A DNA stretch of 64,000 nucleotides from an uncultured Desulfobacteraceae bacterium (GCA_913060875.1 CAJXSL010000008.1:124001-188000); one strand, 5' to 3'. Shown: positions 16,606 through 26,318, counted from the stretch's first letter. A program made the numbers and translations. Notes: a model not told the origin generated them from the sequence alone.

Positions 16606-17445
16606 TTACTCCTCGGTATTTTCAGCCTTGGCCGGGGCATGCGGCGGCACACCGGCACGGGCGTAAAGATCGAAAAAATGGTGGGTCGGGCCGTGCCCCC
16701 GGCCGATGTCCAGGGCATGGCGGATTGCGCCGGAAATGTAGGTTTTGGCCCGGGTCACGGCGTCGAAGAAGGAATGGCCCAGGGCCAGGTTGGCGGCAAT
16801 GGCGGAGGAAAAGGTGCAGCCGGTGCCATGGGTGTTGGGCGTGTCATAGCGGGGGCTGGTCAGTTCCCGGAAATGTTCACCGTCGAAGAGGATGTCGGTG
16901 GCCTCGGCATCGCCCAGGTGGCCGCCCTTGACCACCACCTTGCGGGCGCCCAGTGCCAGTATTTCCCGGGCCGCGGTTCGCATTTCGGCGATGGTGGCAA
17001 TGGAGTGGCCCACCAGCCGTTCGGCTTCGAAGATGTTGGGGGTCACCACTTCCGCCAGGGGGAAGAGGCTTTCGACGAGCGCCTGCTGGGCCTTTTCCTT
17101 CAGGAGGGCGTAGCCGCTTTTGGACACCATGACCGGGTCCAGGACGACCGGCGGACGTTTCACCTGCCCCAGCGCTTCGGCAATGGCCGCGATGAGGGCC
17201 ACGTCCGATACCATCCCGATTTTGACGGCATGGATGTGGATGTCTTCGAAGAGACACTGAATCTGCCCCTTGACGATCTCGGGGGTGATCTCCTGGATAT
17301 CGTATACTTTTTGGGTGTTCTGGACCGTGACGGCCGTAATAGCCGTCATGCCGAAAACACCGTGGGCCTGGAAGGTTTTCAGGTCCGCCTGAATACCGGC
17401 GCCACCGGAAGAATCCGAGCCGGCAATGGTCAGGGCCGTGCGCAT
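16606..17445 (-). CDS. thiD: Hydroxymethylpyrimidine/phosphomethylpyrimidine kinase
   Basis: ALTIAGSDSSGGAGIQADLKTFQAHGVFGMTAITAVTVQNT..., VLDPVMVSKSG, DTPNTHGTGCTFSSAIAANLALG; AGGAGG upstream of the ATG at 17445. Confidence 0.96.
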   Translation of the reverse strand: MRTALTIAGSDSSGGAGIQADLKTFQAHGVFGMTAITAVTVQNTQKVYDIQEITPEIVKGQIQCLFEDIHIHAVKIGMVSDVALIAAIAEALGQVKRPPVVLDPVMVSKSGYALLKEKAQQALVESLFPLAEVVTPNIFEAERLVGHSIATIAEMRTAAREILALGARKVVVKGGHLGDAEATDILFDGEHFRELTSPRYDTPNTHGTGCTFSSAIAANLALGHSFFDAVTRAKTYISGAIRHALDIGRGHGPTHHFFDLYARAGVPPHAPAKAENTEE

Positions 17446-17551
17446 GGTTGCCATCCTCCTGTTGGGTTTTCGTTCGGGGTGCGGGCGGAGCGCCAGAACC
17501 TGTGTGGAAGACGATAACCACTGCGGCGGGAAAGCCAGAAAGGCGTTTCCG

Positions 17552-17632
17552 AGTTCCCTACGTCAGTGCAAACTGCATCAGGTTCAATGGGTCTGTTCTC
17601 AGTTCTGCTGCCAACAGCCAGAACACCCCAAT
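17552..17632 (-). promoter_or_regulatory. TPP (THI element) riboswitch upstream of thiD-thiW-ECF
   Basis: Minus strand: GGGGTGTTCTGGCTGTTGGCAGCAGAACTGAGAACAGACCCATTGAACCTGATGCAGTTTGCACTGACGTAGGGAACT; contains the conserved CTGAGA, ACCC, GAACCTGATGCAGTT and CGTAGGGAA blocks. Confidence 0.95.
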
Positions 17633-17645
17633 CGGAATGCCCTGA

Positions 17646-17674
17646 CACATAACAGGGGCGTTGCCAAATGACAA
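17646..17674 (-). promoter_or_regulatory. Candidate sigma-70 promoter for the thiD riboswitch transcript
   Basis: Minus strand TTGTCA-N17-TATGTG immediately upstream of the riboswitch. Confidence 0.6.
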
Positions 17675-17730
17675 GACCCGATATCGGGACGTCAGACCTG
17701 AGGGGGCATGGCGGCGCGGCCGGGCAGGGT

Positions 17731-17759
17731 TTGACATCCCCCGGCGGCGGTGGTATCTG
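17731..17759 (+). promoter_or_regulatory. Candidate sigma-70 promoter for the thiamine-precursor ABC operon
   Basis: TTGACA-N17-TATCTG immediately upstream of the plus-strand riboswitch. Confidence 0.6.
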
Positions 17760-17776
17760 GAAGGCCTCTCTGATTG

Positions 17777-17864
17777 CTGGGGGAGTCGATTGGGATCGAC
17801 TGAGAGGAGACTGGCAGTCTCGACCCTTAATACCTGATCCGGATTATGCCGGCGTAGGGAAGTC
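17777..17864 (+). promoter_or_regulatory. TPP (THI element) riboswitch upstream of the ABC transporter
   Basis: GGGGGAGTCGATTGGGATCGACTGAGAGGAGACTGGCAGTCTCGACCCTTAATACCTGATCCGGATTATGCCGGCGTAGGGAAG. Confidence 0.95.
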
Positions 17865-17921
17865 CATAATGCCACTCCCTGTCTTCGTTCCCGCCATCAT
17901 CTTTGCGGCGAGGCGTGCCCA

Positions 17922-18659
17922 TTGCTTGTCATCCAGGATTTGACCAAACGCTTTAACGGGCGTTGGATCATGGAAGATTTTGATCTGACGGTCCCCACCA
18001 ACGGGTTTACCGTGCTGATCGGCCCCTCGGGATGCGGCAAGAGTACGCTCTTCGACCTCCTGATGGGCATCGTGCCCATGGACCGCGGGCAAATTGCCTG
18101 GCAAGGGGAACCCATTGCCAATTTGAGCACCCTGGCGGCCTATATGCAGCAGCGTGATCTCCTGCTGCCCTGGCTTTCCCTGGAAAAGAATGCCTGTCTG
18201 CCGGCCGAGCTGTCCGGTGTTCCCGCCCGGGAGCGGACGTCCCAAGCCCGGGCGCTGTTTGCCAAATTGGGCCTCGAGAATTTTGAAAGCTACCTGCCGG
18301 ACCGGGTGTCCGGCGGTATGCGTCAGCGCTGCGCCCTGGCCCGCACCCTGATGTTTGCCCGGGATCTGGTGCTCCTGGACGAGCCCCTCTCGGCCCTGGA
18401 TGCCATCACCCGGCGCCAGCTGCAGGCCTATTTGCTGCTGCTGCAGACGGAATTCAATAAAAGCATTCTCATGGTGACCCACGATGTGGACGAGGCTTTG
18501 CTGCTGGCGGACGACCTCCTGGTGTTGTCCGCGGCCCCCATGCGCATCTGCGAGCGTTTCCGGCTCGATATGCCCAAACCGCGACGGATTGACGCGCCTT
18601 CTCTCCTGGAGATGAAAGCCCGGGTGCTGGCCCGGCTGGAAAAGGAAGCACGCTGGTGA
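17922..18659 (+). CDS. ABC transporter ATP-binding protein, thiamine precursor (ThiZ-like)
   Basis: TTG start; IGPSGCGKSTLFDLLMG, VSGGMRQRCALARTLMFARDLVLLDEPLSALDA; downstream of a TPP riboswitch. Confidence 0.9.
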   Translation: MLVIQDLTKRFNGRWIMEDFDLTVPTNGFTVLIGPSGCGKSTLFDLLMGIVPMDRGQIAWQGEPIANLSTLAAYMQQRDLLLPWLSLEKNACLPAELSGVPARERTSQARALFAKLGLENFESYLPDRVSGGMRQRCALARTLMFARDLVLLDEPLSALDAITRRQLQAYLLLLQTEFNKSILMVTHDVDEALLLADDLLVLSAAPMRICERFRLDMPKPRRIDAPSLLEMKARVLARLEKEARW

Positions 18660-19408
18660 AGGGATCCCTTTACATCCCCCTGATATTGGTCGGGGTGGTC
18701 CTCACGGTGTGGGAAGTCGGCTGCCGATGGGCCGGCATTCCCGATTTCATCCTGCCGCCGCCGAGCCGGATCTTAACGGTCGCCGTTGCGGATGCCGCCC
18801 TTCTGCTGCCCCATGCCGGGGTCACCCTGGTGGAGATTCTCTGCGGCATCGGGCTGGCCTTGGGCGCCGCCATACCGCTGGCCGTGGGCATGCATGCCCG
18901 GCCGGCGATCGAAAAAGCGCTGGCTCCGTTTCTGATTGCTTCCCAGGCCGTGCCGGTTTTTGCGCTGGCCCCGCTTCTGGTGGTCTGGCTGGGCTATGGC
19001 CTGGCCAGCAAAGTGCTGATGGCGGCCGTCATCATTTTTTTCCCTATCACCGTCAGTTTGCTCGAGGGGTTCAAAAGCTGCGACCGGAATTATCGGGTGC
19101 TTTTCGACCTGATGGGGGCCAGCCGATGGCAGGCCCTGCGCAAACTCTATTGGCCCTGGGCCCTGCCGTATTTCTTCGCCGGGCTCAAGGTCGGGGTGTC
19201 GGTGGCCACCATCGGGGCCGTGATCGGCGAATGGGTGGGGGCCCAGCAGGGGCTTGGCTATTTGATGATCCAGGCCAACGCCCGGCTCAAGGTCGACCTG
19301 GTGTTTGCGGCCATTTTGTGGCTGTCGCTGATGGGGGTGGGGCTCTGGGTGCTGGTGGGTATTATCGAAAAGCGTTGTCTCTGGTGGAAAGCGGCAACGG
19401 GAGAATAA
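18656..19408 (+). CDS. ABC transporter permease (ThiX/SsuC-like)
   Basis: Hydrophobic; EAA-like loop LMGASRWQALRKLYWPWALPYFFAGLKVGVSVATIGAVIGEWVG; overlaps the ATPase gene. Confidence 0.9.
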   Translation: MKGSLYIPLILVGVVLTVWEVGCRWAGIPDFILPPPSRILTVAVADAALLLPHAGVTLVEILCGIGLALGAAIPLAVGMHARPAIEKALAPFLIASQAVPVFALAPLLVVWLGYGLASKVLMAAVIIFFPITVSLLEGFKSCDRNYRVLFDLMGASRWQALRKLYWPWALPYFFAGLKVGVSVATIGAVIGEWVGAQQGLGYLMIQANARLKVDLVFAAILWLSLMGVGLWVLVGIIEKRCLWWKAATGE

Positions 19409-19597
19409 ACAAACACTTGAGGGGCCAAGGGGTCAAGGGTTCAAGGGGGCAAGGGTAACGGCGAAACATAGCCAACCAATCATGGCGCTGCTCGTTGCAC
19501 TTTCCGAATCGTTCCCTCTACGGTACCCCTGGACCTTGGGCCCCTCGGACTCTTCATCAAATTTGCGAAGACTTTAACAAAAGGAGAATACAGGCCA

Positions 19598-20536
19598 ATG
19601 AAGTTCACCATGCGTACGCTTTTGATCACACTTGTCCTTTTGGCGGCTGTTCCCGGCGCCATGGCCCAAAACCTGACCCTGATGCTGGATTGGTTCCCGA
19701 ATGTCGATCATCTGCCCATCTACGTGGCGCAGGAGAAAGGCTATTTCACCGAAGAGAATGTCCAGGTGAAGATCTTGAGCCCTTCGGACACCGCCGATGC
19801 CCTGAAGCTGGCCGTGGCCGGAAAGGTCGATCTGGCGGTTTCCTATGAACCCCAGACGATTATTGCCGCTTCGGAAGGCCTTCCGGTGCGGGTGGCGGGC
19901 AGGCTGGTGGAACATCCCCTGACCACTCTCCTGTTCCTGAAATCCAAGGGATACACCGCACCGTCGACCCTCAGCGGCCAAGCCATCGGGTACACCGTGC
20001 CGGGTTTGATGGATGTGCTGCTGGAAGCCTTCGCCAAAATCAACGGCATCGAAAACTACACCGCGGTCAATGTGGGCTTCAACATCGTTCCGGCCCTGAC
20101 CTCCGGCCAGGTTGCGGCGGTTATGGGGCCGTTCAAGACCTATGAAACCGTTACCATGGCGGCCAAAGGCATCGAGGCGGGCTACTTCGAACTGGAGCAC
20201 TGGGGCATTCCGGACTACGACGAGTTGATTTTCATCGCCGGCGCCGCAACGCTGGCCAAGAAAAAGGACGCGGTGCAGGGGTTCATGCGGGCGGTCGCTC
20301 GGGGGCTGGACGATGCCCGCAACCAGCCGGAAGAGGCTTTGCAGGCCTATTTCAAGGCGGTTCCCGACGTGGACAAAGCCATTGAAACGGCGGCGTTCGA
20401 GCGCACGCGGCCTTACTTCGCCGGCACCCAGACCATCGACCCCAAGCGCTGGCAAGCCTTTGCCGACTTTGCCCTGGCGCACGGGTTGATCGATCGCCCT
20501 GTGGATGTGAAGACGCTTTTCAGCAACCAAGATTAA
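19598..20536 (+). CDS. NMT1/THI5-like ABC transporter substrate-binding protein (ThiY-like)
   Basis: Signal peptide, NLTLMLDWFPNVDHLPIYVAQEKGYFTEENVQVKILSPSDTADALKLAVAGKVDLAVSYEPQ. Confidence 0.92.
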   Translation: MKFTMRTLLITLVLLAAVPGAMAQNLTLMLDWFPNVDHLPIYVAQEKGYFTEENVQVKILSPSDTADALKLAVAGKVDLAVSYEPQTIIAASEGLPVRVAGRLVEHPLTTLLFLKSKGYTAPSTLSGQAIGYTVPGLMDVLLEAFAKINGIENYTAVNVGFNIVPALTSGQVAAVMGPFKTYETVTMAAKGIEAGYFELEHWGIPDYDELIFIAGAATLAKKKDAVQGFMRAVARGLDDARNQPEEALQAYFKAVPDVDKAIETAAFERTRPYFAGTQTIDPKRWQAFADFALAHGLIDRPVDVKTLFSNQD

Positions 20537-20672
20537 GTCCGGATTTTAACCCGGATTGCGATGTTCATTGGCGAGGTTGGATGATATTTCCTGACTGTGG
20601 AACGGCCTCATGTGGGTATGCCGGGGTATTCAGCGGGATAGCGGACGGTGTTGCGCTGAACCAGGCACTGTT

Positions 20673-21719
20673 CTAGTTAGGCACCCACTTTTCTTCCACA
20701 CCATGGCAGGCCACGCGGGAATTGTCGGGGAGGGAGATCAGGGTCGGCACTTCCTGGCGGCAGCGCTCGCGGACATAGGGGCAGCGGGTATGAAAAACGC
20801 AGCCGCTGGGTAGCCGGATGGGCGAGGGGATGTCTCCAGAAAGCTTCTTGTGGCTAAAGGGGCGCCCCAACCGGGGGATGGCGGACAACAAGGCTTGGGT
20901 ATAGGGGTGCCGCGGGGATGCAAACAGGTTTTCGGCGCTAGCGAGTTCGCAGAGGGCCCCCAGGTACATGACGGCCACACGGTCGGAGATATGTTCCACC
21001 ACCGAGAGATCATGACTGATGAAAAGGTAGGTCAGGTTGCGCTGTTCCTGCAGATCCATCATCAGGTTAAGGATTTGCGCCTGGATGGAGACATCCAGTG
21101 CGGCAATGGGCTCATCGGCCACGATGAATTTCGGATCCACGGCCAGGGCCCGGGCGATAGAAATGCGCTGGCGCTGTCCTCCTGAGAATTCGTGGGGGTA
21201 CCTGTTTTGCCAGTCGGGATCAATACCGACCTGCTCCATGACCGTGGCGACTTTGGTTTTTAATTCCCGGGAACCGATGGCCGGTTGATGGAAGCGGATG
21301 GGTTCGCGCAGGGTTTCGCCGACGACCATCCTGGGATTCAAGGAAGCATAGGGGTCCTGAAACACCATTTGCATGCGAGTGCGATAGGGCTTCAGCTGGG
21401 CCTCGGATAGATGATCGATTCGCTTTTCGCGGTAGAAGACGGCCCCGCTCTCGGGCGGGTACAGCCCCATGACCGTTCGCGCCAGGGTGGATTTGCCGCA
21501 CCCGGATTCACCCACCACGCTAACGGTTTCGCCTTCCCGGATGTCGATACTGATGCCGTTGACGGCCTGCACCACGGTTTTCTTTCGCTGCAAGCGGCCG
21601 TCCTGAAGCTTGAGTTGCTCAATCCAGCTACCGGAAATGTCAAAGTGTTTTACCAGGTCGCGAATGCTTACGAGAACATCGGATCCATCTGGTGAGGTAT
21701 TTGCGTTGATTGCCGTCAT
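20673..21719 (-). CDS. Oligo/dipeptide ABC transporter ATP-binding protein (OppF/DppF-like)
   Basis: VVGESGCGKSTLARTVMGLYPPESG, QRQRISIARALAVDPKFIVADEPIAALDVSIQAQ, C-terminal CVFHTRCPYVRERC. Confidence 0.93.
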   Translation of the reverse strand: MTAINANTSPDGSDVLVSIRDLVKHFDISGSWIEQLKLQDGRLQRKKTVVQAVNGISIDIREGETVSVVGESGCGKSTLARTVMGLYPPESGAVFYREKRIDHLSEAQLKPYRTRMQMVFQDPYASLNPRMVVGETLREPIRFHQPAIGSRELKTKVATVMEQVGIDPDWQNRYPHEFSGGQRQRISIARALAVDPKFIVADEPIAALDVSIQAQILNLMMDLQEQRNLTYLFISHDLSVVEHISDRVAVMYLGALCELASAENLFASPRHPYTQALLSAIPRLGRPFSHKKLSGDIPSPIRLPSGCVFHTRCPYVRERCRQEVPTLISLPDNSRVACHGVEEKWVPN

Positions 21720-21728
21720 GACATCACC

Positions 21729-22691
21729 TTAGTCGACCATGTGGCAGGCCACCTGGTTGCCGCTTTGCTTGACGATCAGCGGCGGTCTTTTTTCGTGGCA
21801 GATATCGCCCGCCATATTACATCGGTCGTTGAACGGGCAGCCGGGAGGGATTTTGGCCAATCCGGGCATGACCCCCGGAATCTGGTTGAGCCGACGGCTG
21901 TCACCGGCCTTCTGGGGCAACGCTCCCAACAGCCCCCGGGTATAGGGATGCTGAGGGCGGTTGATGATGTCGCCGGTAGGACCGAGTTCCACAATCGTCC
22001 CTGCATACATTACGGCGATACGCTGGGTTACCTGGGAGACCACCGCCAGGTCATGGGTAATGAGCAGGAGCCCCATGCGATCACTTTCACACAGTTCCAG
22101 GAGCAGGTCCATTATTTCGGCCTGGATGGTCACGTCGAGGGCCGTGGTGGGTTCGTCGGCTATGATCAGGGCCGGGTTGGTCAGAAGCGAAATGGCAATA
22201 ACGATCCGCTGGCGCATGCCGCCTGAAAATTCGTGGGGAAACTGGGTCAGGCGCTTTCCCGGGGATGAGATGTAGACCTTGCGAAGTTTCTCCAGGCAGA
22301 TCGCGGTGGCCTCGGCATCGGAAATACTGGCATGGGCCAGGAGGGTTTCCTTCATTTGAGCGCCGATGGTCAGCACCGGGTTCAGGGTCATCATGGGGTC
22401 CTGAAAAATCATGCTGATGCGGTTGCCTCGGATGGTGCGCATCTGTTCATCATTATAAGTGGAGATATCCTGGCCCTGAAAGACCACCCGGCCGGAATCG
22501 ATATAGCCCGGCTTCGATATGAGGTTGATGATGGAGAAACCCAACACGGATTTTCCTGCACCGGACTCCCCCACCAATCCCAGCCGTTCGCCCCTGTGTA
22601 CAGCGAGGCTGACATTATCAACCGCGCGCAGGGTCTCCGTGCGCATGGCAAAATCAACGTTGAGATGTTCGATGGAGAGGAGTTTTCCCAC
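21729..22691 (-). CDS. Oligo/dipeptide ABC transporter ATP-binding protein (OppD/DppD-like)
   Basis: LVGESGAGKSVLGFSIINLI, MRQRIVIAISLLTNPALIIADEPTTALDVTIQAEIMDLL, CPFNDRCNMAGDICHEKRPPL. Confidence 0.93.
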   Translation of the reverse strand: MGKLLSIEHLNVDFAMRTETLRAVDNVSLAVHRGERLGLVGESGAGKSVLGFSIINLISKPGYIDSGRVVFQGQDISTYNDEQMRTIRGNRISMIFQDPMMTLNPVLTIGAQMKETLLAHASISDAEATAICLEKLRKVYISSPGKRLTQFPHEFSGGMRQRIVIAISLLTNPALIIADEPTTALDVTIQAEIMDLLLELCESDRMGLLLITHDLAVVSQVTQRIAVMYAGTIVELGPTGDIINRPQHPYTRGLLGALPQKAGDSRRLNQIPGVMPGLAKIPPGCPFNDRCNMAGDICHEKRPPLIVKQSGNQVACHMVD

Positions 22692-22694
22692 AGG

Positions 22695-23612
22695 CTATCC
22701 CTTGTAAAGTTTGGGATTCAGATAGTCGCGCACCCAGTCCCCCAGCAAATTGATGACCAAGATGAGCAGGACCAGCAGGATGCCGGGTAAAATCGTGATC
22801 CACCAGGAGCCCGAGAAGATATACTCGAAGCCGGCGGTGATCAAAGACCCCAGGGATGGTTTGGTGAGCGGCATGCCCAGGCCCAGAAACGATAGGGCCG
22901 CTTCGCTCATGATGGCGTTGGCCACCTGCACCGTGGAGATGACCAGCACGGGCGACAGCGTATTGGGCAATATGTGACGCCCCATGATACGCAGCTTGGA
23001 AAGGCCGATGACGCGGGCCGCTTCCACGTATTCTTTTTTACGTTCGGCCAGGACCGATGCGCGCACAGTGCGCGCATACTGCGGCCATTCCGCCAGTCCG
23101 ATGATCAGGATCAGCAGCGGCGCGGCGATTTTTTCGTAATTGGCCACGCCAAAGGCCGTCTGAAAGATTGCTCCGATAAAGATGGCGATCATGTAGGTGG
23201 AAAAGGAAAGCTGGACGTCGGCAATCCGCATGAGAATATTGTCCAGACGTCGGATATACCCGGATAACAGCCCGATCACGATACCCAGGAAGGCCTGCAG
23301 AAAAACCGCTCCCAACCCGATGATGATGGAGATGCGCATGCCGTAGAGCATGGTGGAGAGCATGTCGCGGCCCATTTCATCGGTGCCCAGCACAAACGTC
23401 CGGCTCCCCTCGTCGGTCCAGGCGGGGGGCAATTCCGCATCCATGATATCGATGGTCGTGGGATCGTAGGGATTGTGCGGGGCGATCAGCGGGGCGGCGA
23501 AGGCGCTGATCGTCAGAACCATAAGAATGGCAAAGCTGACGTAGGCAACAGGGTCCCGCAGGAAGTGGTAAAGAAAAGCGGAGTCTTTGATCCGTTGCCA
23601 GCGGGTGCGCAT
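22695..23612 (-). CDS. Oligo/dipeptide ABC transporter permease (DppC-like)
   Basis: PLIAPHNPYDPT, FVLGTDEMGRDMLSTMLYGMRISIIIGL, EAARVIGLSKLRIMGRHILPNTLSPVLVI. Confidence 0.92.
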   Translation of the reverse strand: MRTRWQRIKDSAFLYHFLRDPVAYVSFAILMVLTISAFAAPLIAPHNPYDPTTIDIMDAELPPAWTDEGSRTFVLGTDEMGRDMLSTMLYGMRISIIIGLGAVFLQAFLGIVIGLLSGYIRRLDNILMRIADVQLSFSTYMIAIFIGAIFQTAFGVANYEKIAAPLLILIIGLAEWPQYARTVRASVLAERKKEYVEAARVIGLSKLRIMGRHILPNTLSPVLVISTVQVANAIMSEAALSFLGLGMPLTKPSLGSLITAGFEYIFSGSWWITILPGILLVLLILVINLLGDWVRDYLNPKLYKG

Positions 23613-24590
23613 TTATTGCCTCCCTGCCACGCGCACAGTGGGATTGACCAGTCCGTAGATCAGGTCTACCATCGTATTTACCACGACGAAAATGGCGCCC
23701 ACCACTACGATGTAAGACACCATCAAGGCCGTGTCGGCCCGCGACACCGATTCAATGAACATGGATCCCATGCCCTGCCACTGGAAGACCGTTTCCGTGA
23801 GGATCGTAAACGCCACCATGATGCCGAGTTGGACACCGCCCACCGTGATCACGGGCAGCAGCGTGTTTTTAAAGGCGTGTACGTACCATACGCGTCGGGG
23901 TTGGAGGCCCTTGGCCCAAGCGAATTTTACATATTCCGATTCCAGGACTTCCATCATTTCGGAGCGGACCAACCGGATGAAAAGGGGTAGCATAATGGAG
24001 GACAACGCCACCGAGGGCATGATCAGGTGCAGCAGGCCGTCTTTGGTGAGCAGGCCGCTTTCCCAGAAACCGAACAGCAACACGGTTTCCCCGCGGCCGA
24101 AGGAGGGCAGCCATCCCAACTCTACCGAGAAGATATAGATCAGCATGATGGCGGTCAGAAACACCGGGATGGACACCCCCACGATGGAACTGCCCATGAT
24201 GAAACGGCTCAACAGGCGTCGCGGATAAATGGCGGCATGGATGCCCGCGGGAACGGAGAGCAGAATGACGATCAGGGAGGCGCAGAACACCAGTTCCAGG
24301 GTTGCCGGTGCTTTGGAAAGAATCACTTCCGTCACGGGACGTTTGAAGAAGAACGATCGGCCCAGGTCGCCGTGGAGGGCGTCCACCAGAAAACGGCTGT
24401 ACTGGACCAGGAAAGGATCATTGAGGCCCAGACGTTCACGAATCTGGGCACGTTCTTCGGGGGTGACCCGCTCGCCCACCAATTCGCGCACCGGGTCGCC
24501 AAAATTGTGTTTGATGGCAAATCCGATGAAGCTGATGACCAGCATCACTACAATGGCTTGCAAAATACGTCTGACGGTAAAAGCGAACAT
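23613..24590 (-). CDS. Oligo/dipeptide ABC transporter permease (DppB-like)
   Basis: MFAFTVRRILQAIVVMLVISFIGFAIKHNFGDPV, FAWAKGLQPRRVWYVHAFKNTLLPVITVGGVQLG. Confidence 0.92.
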   Translation of the reverse strand: MFAFTVRRILQAIVVMLVISFIGFAIKHNFGDPVRELVGERVTPEERAQIRERLGLNDPFLVQYSRFLVDALHGDLGRSFFFKRPVTEVILSKAPATLELVFCASLIVILLSVPAGIHAAIYPRRLLSRFIMGSSIVGVSIPVFLTAIMLIYIFSVELGWLPSFGRGETVLLFGFWESGLLTKDGLLHLIMPSVALSSIMLPLFIRLVRSEMMEVLESEYVKFAWAKGLQPRRVWYVHAFKNTLLPVITVGGVQLGIMVAFTILTETVFQWQGMGSMFIESVSRADTALMVSYIVVVGAIFVVVNTMVDLIYGLVNPTVRVAGRQ

Positions 24591-24690
24591 TTAATTTGTG
24601 TGGTTTTACGCGTTTTTTGCCGGTGTCGGCCCTTGTCGGGAGGGGACACCAAGCGGGTTCTTTCGACTGGTAAGGATTACCAGTACAATT

Positions 24691-24725
24691 CAAGGGGGAA
24701 TCCCGGCAAACCGGGTTCCCCCTTG
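24691..24725 (-). repeat. Strong intergenic stem-loop between the substrate-binding protein and dppB
   Basis: CAAGGGGGAATCCCGG-CAAA-CCGGGTTCCCCCTTG: near-perfect hairpin, no adjacent T-run on the coding strand. Confidence 0.75.
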
Positions 24726-24758
24726 AGTTGGTTCATTTGTCGCGTCGGGTCGCGATGG

Positions 24759-26318
24759 TTATTTGATCACCAGGTCCCCGAAATAGGGGAAGTTCATGAC
24801 GTTGACGATGGCTTCCGTATTCATGTTGTCCTTGGAAGCCCATGACAGGTTCTGCCAATGCAGCGGGATGTAGGCCGCATCTTCGTACAGGGTTTTTTCG
24901 ATGTCCTGCAGAATGGCCGAACGCTTGGCAATGTCGGTTTCGGTATTGGATTGCAGGGTCAGGGCATCCACCTCTTTGTTGCAGTAGTTGCCCGAGTTGT
25001 ACTGGCCGCGTCCGGTTTCCTTGTCCGGGCACATGTACAGGTATTCAAAGAAGTTGGCGGAATCTTCGGTATCCGAATGCCAGCCGATCATCTGGATGTC
25101 GGCCACCTGGGCGTCGAACTGATCCCAGTACTGGGCCTTGGGCATGGTTTTCAGGCTGATTTTAATGCCGATCTTGCTCATCATGGAGACGAAGGCCTGG
25201 GCAATTTTCTCGTCATTGACGTAGCGGTTGTTGGGGGCGATCATGGTGCATTCGAAACCGTTGGCATAACCGGCTTCTTTCATCAGCTCTTTGGCCTTGG
25301 CAAGGTCATAGCGCGGTTGCAGGGCGGGATTGTATCCCTGGTAGCCCTTGGGCGAATTCTGGGCCGCCGCCGTGGCGAACCCCTTCATGATCTTTTTCAC
25401 GACACCGTCGTTGTTGTAGGCATAGTCCATGGCCAGGCGCACCTTCGGGTTGGCAAATTCGGCGCGGCGTTTCTGATTGAGCTGGAAGGTGATGATACGT
25501 GATCCGGACATGGTCACCAGTTTGAGCCCTTTGGTTTTTTCCACACGATTCAGATCCGCCGGCGGTACCGGCATGATGAAATCTACATCACCGGAGAGCA
25601 GGGCCGCCACGCGCGTGGGGGCTTCCGCGATGGGTGTGAAAATGATTTCGTTTACATTCCCGGTGTTTTTGTCCCAGTAGTCGGCAAAGCGGGTAAAGGT
25701 GGTCTTCACACCCTGTTCACGCTGGGTAACCTTGAATGGTCCCGTGCCGGATTCGTTGAAGTTGGCGAAAGAATAATCGGTCTTGATGATCAAATCTTTG
25801 GGTTTGCTGTTTTGGGGATCGGTTCCGGAGTAGAAGGCCTTGTCCATCGGGAAAATGTAGGTGGCCATGGCCATTACCAAACCGTAGGGTTCCTTGGTGA
25901 TCAGGTCTACGGTGTGGCTGTCAACCGCCTTGGCGCCGGTAAAATATTCGAACAGCCCCTTGTAGTCATCGGATTTTTTGAGGCGTTCCAGGGTGAAAAC
26001 CACGTCGTCGGCAGTAAACATGTTGCCGGAGTGGAACTTGACATCCTTGCGCAGGAAGAAACGGGTGGTGGTGTCGTTGACCATTTCCCACTTGACGGCC
26101 AGGCGCGGTTCGAAGTCGCCTTCCGGCGTCCAGCGAACCAGGGGATCGAACACCATATGGCTGTACTGCAGCATGCCGCCGGAAAGCTGGACATGCGGGT
26201 CAAGGGATACCGGGTCGGCATCCATGGCCAGTTTCAGGGTCGCGGCGCCGGACATTCCGGCCAGGGCGAGTACCAAAACGGCCGTCAACAAGACAATACG
26301 CTTAACGGATGTTTTCAT
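24759..26318 (-). CDS. Peptide ABC transporter substrate-binding protein (SBP_bac_5 family)
   Basis: Signal peptide; LKLAMDADPVSLDPHVQLSGGMLQYSHMVFDPLVRWTPEGDFEPRLAVKWEMVNDTTTRFFLRKDVKFHSGNMFTADDVVFTLERLK. Confidence 0.94.
   Translation of the reverse strand: MKTSVKRIVLLTAVLVLALAGMSGAATLKLAMDADPVSLDPHVQLSGGMLQYSHMVFDPLVRWTPEGDFEPRLAVKWEMVNDTTTRFFLRKDVKFHSGNMFTADDVVFTLERLKKSDDYKGLFEYFTGAKAVDSHTVDLITKEPYGLVMAMATYIFPMDKAFYSGTDPQNSKPKDLIIKTDYSFANFNESGTGPFKVTQREQGVKTTFTRFADYWDKNTGNVNEIIFTPIAEAPTRVAALLSGDVDFIMPVPPADLNRVEKTKGLKLVTMSGSRIITFQLNQKRRAEFANPKVRLAMDYAYNNDGVVKKIMKGFATAAAQNSPKGYQGYNPALQPRYDLAKAKELMKEAGYANGFECTMIAPNNRYVNDEKIAQAFVSMMSKIGIKISLKTMPKAQYWDQFDAQVADIQMIGWHSDTEDSANFFEYLYMCPDKETGRGQYNSGNYCNKEVDALTLQSNTETDIAKRSAILQDIEKTLYEDAAYIPLHWQNLSWASKDNMNTEAIVNVMNFPYFGDLVIK

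Noticed and set aside
19417-19457. Tandem AAGGGGTC/AAGGGTTC/AAGGGGGC units, considered as a repeat array
   Set aside because: Only a few imperfect 8-nt units and no spacers; simple low-complexity sequence, not CRISPR or a convincing regulatory array.
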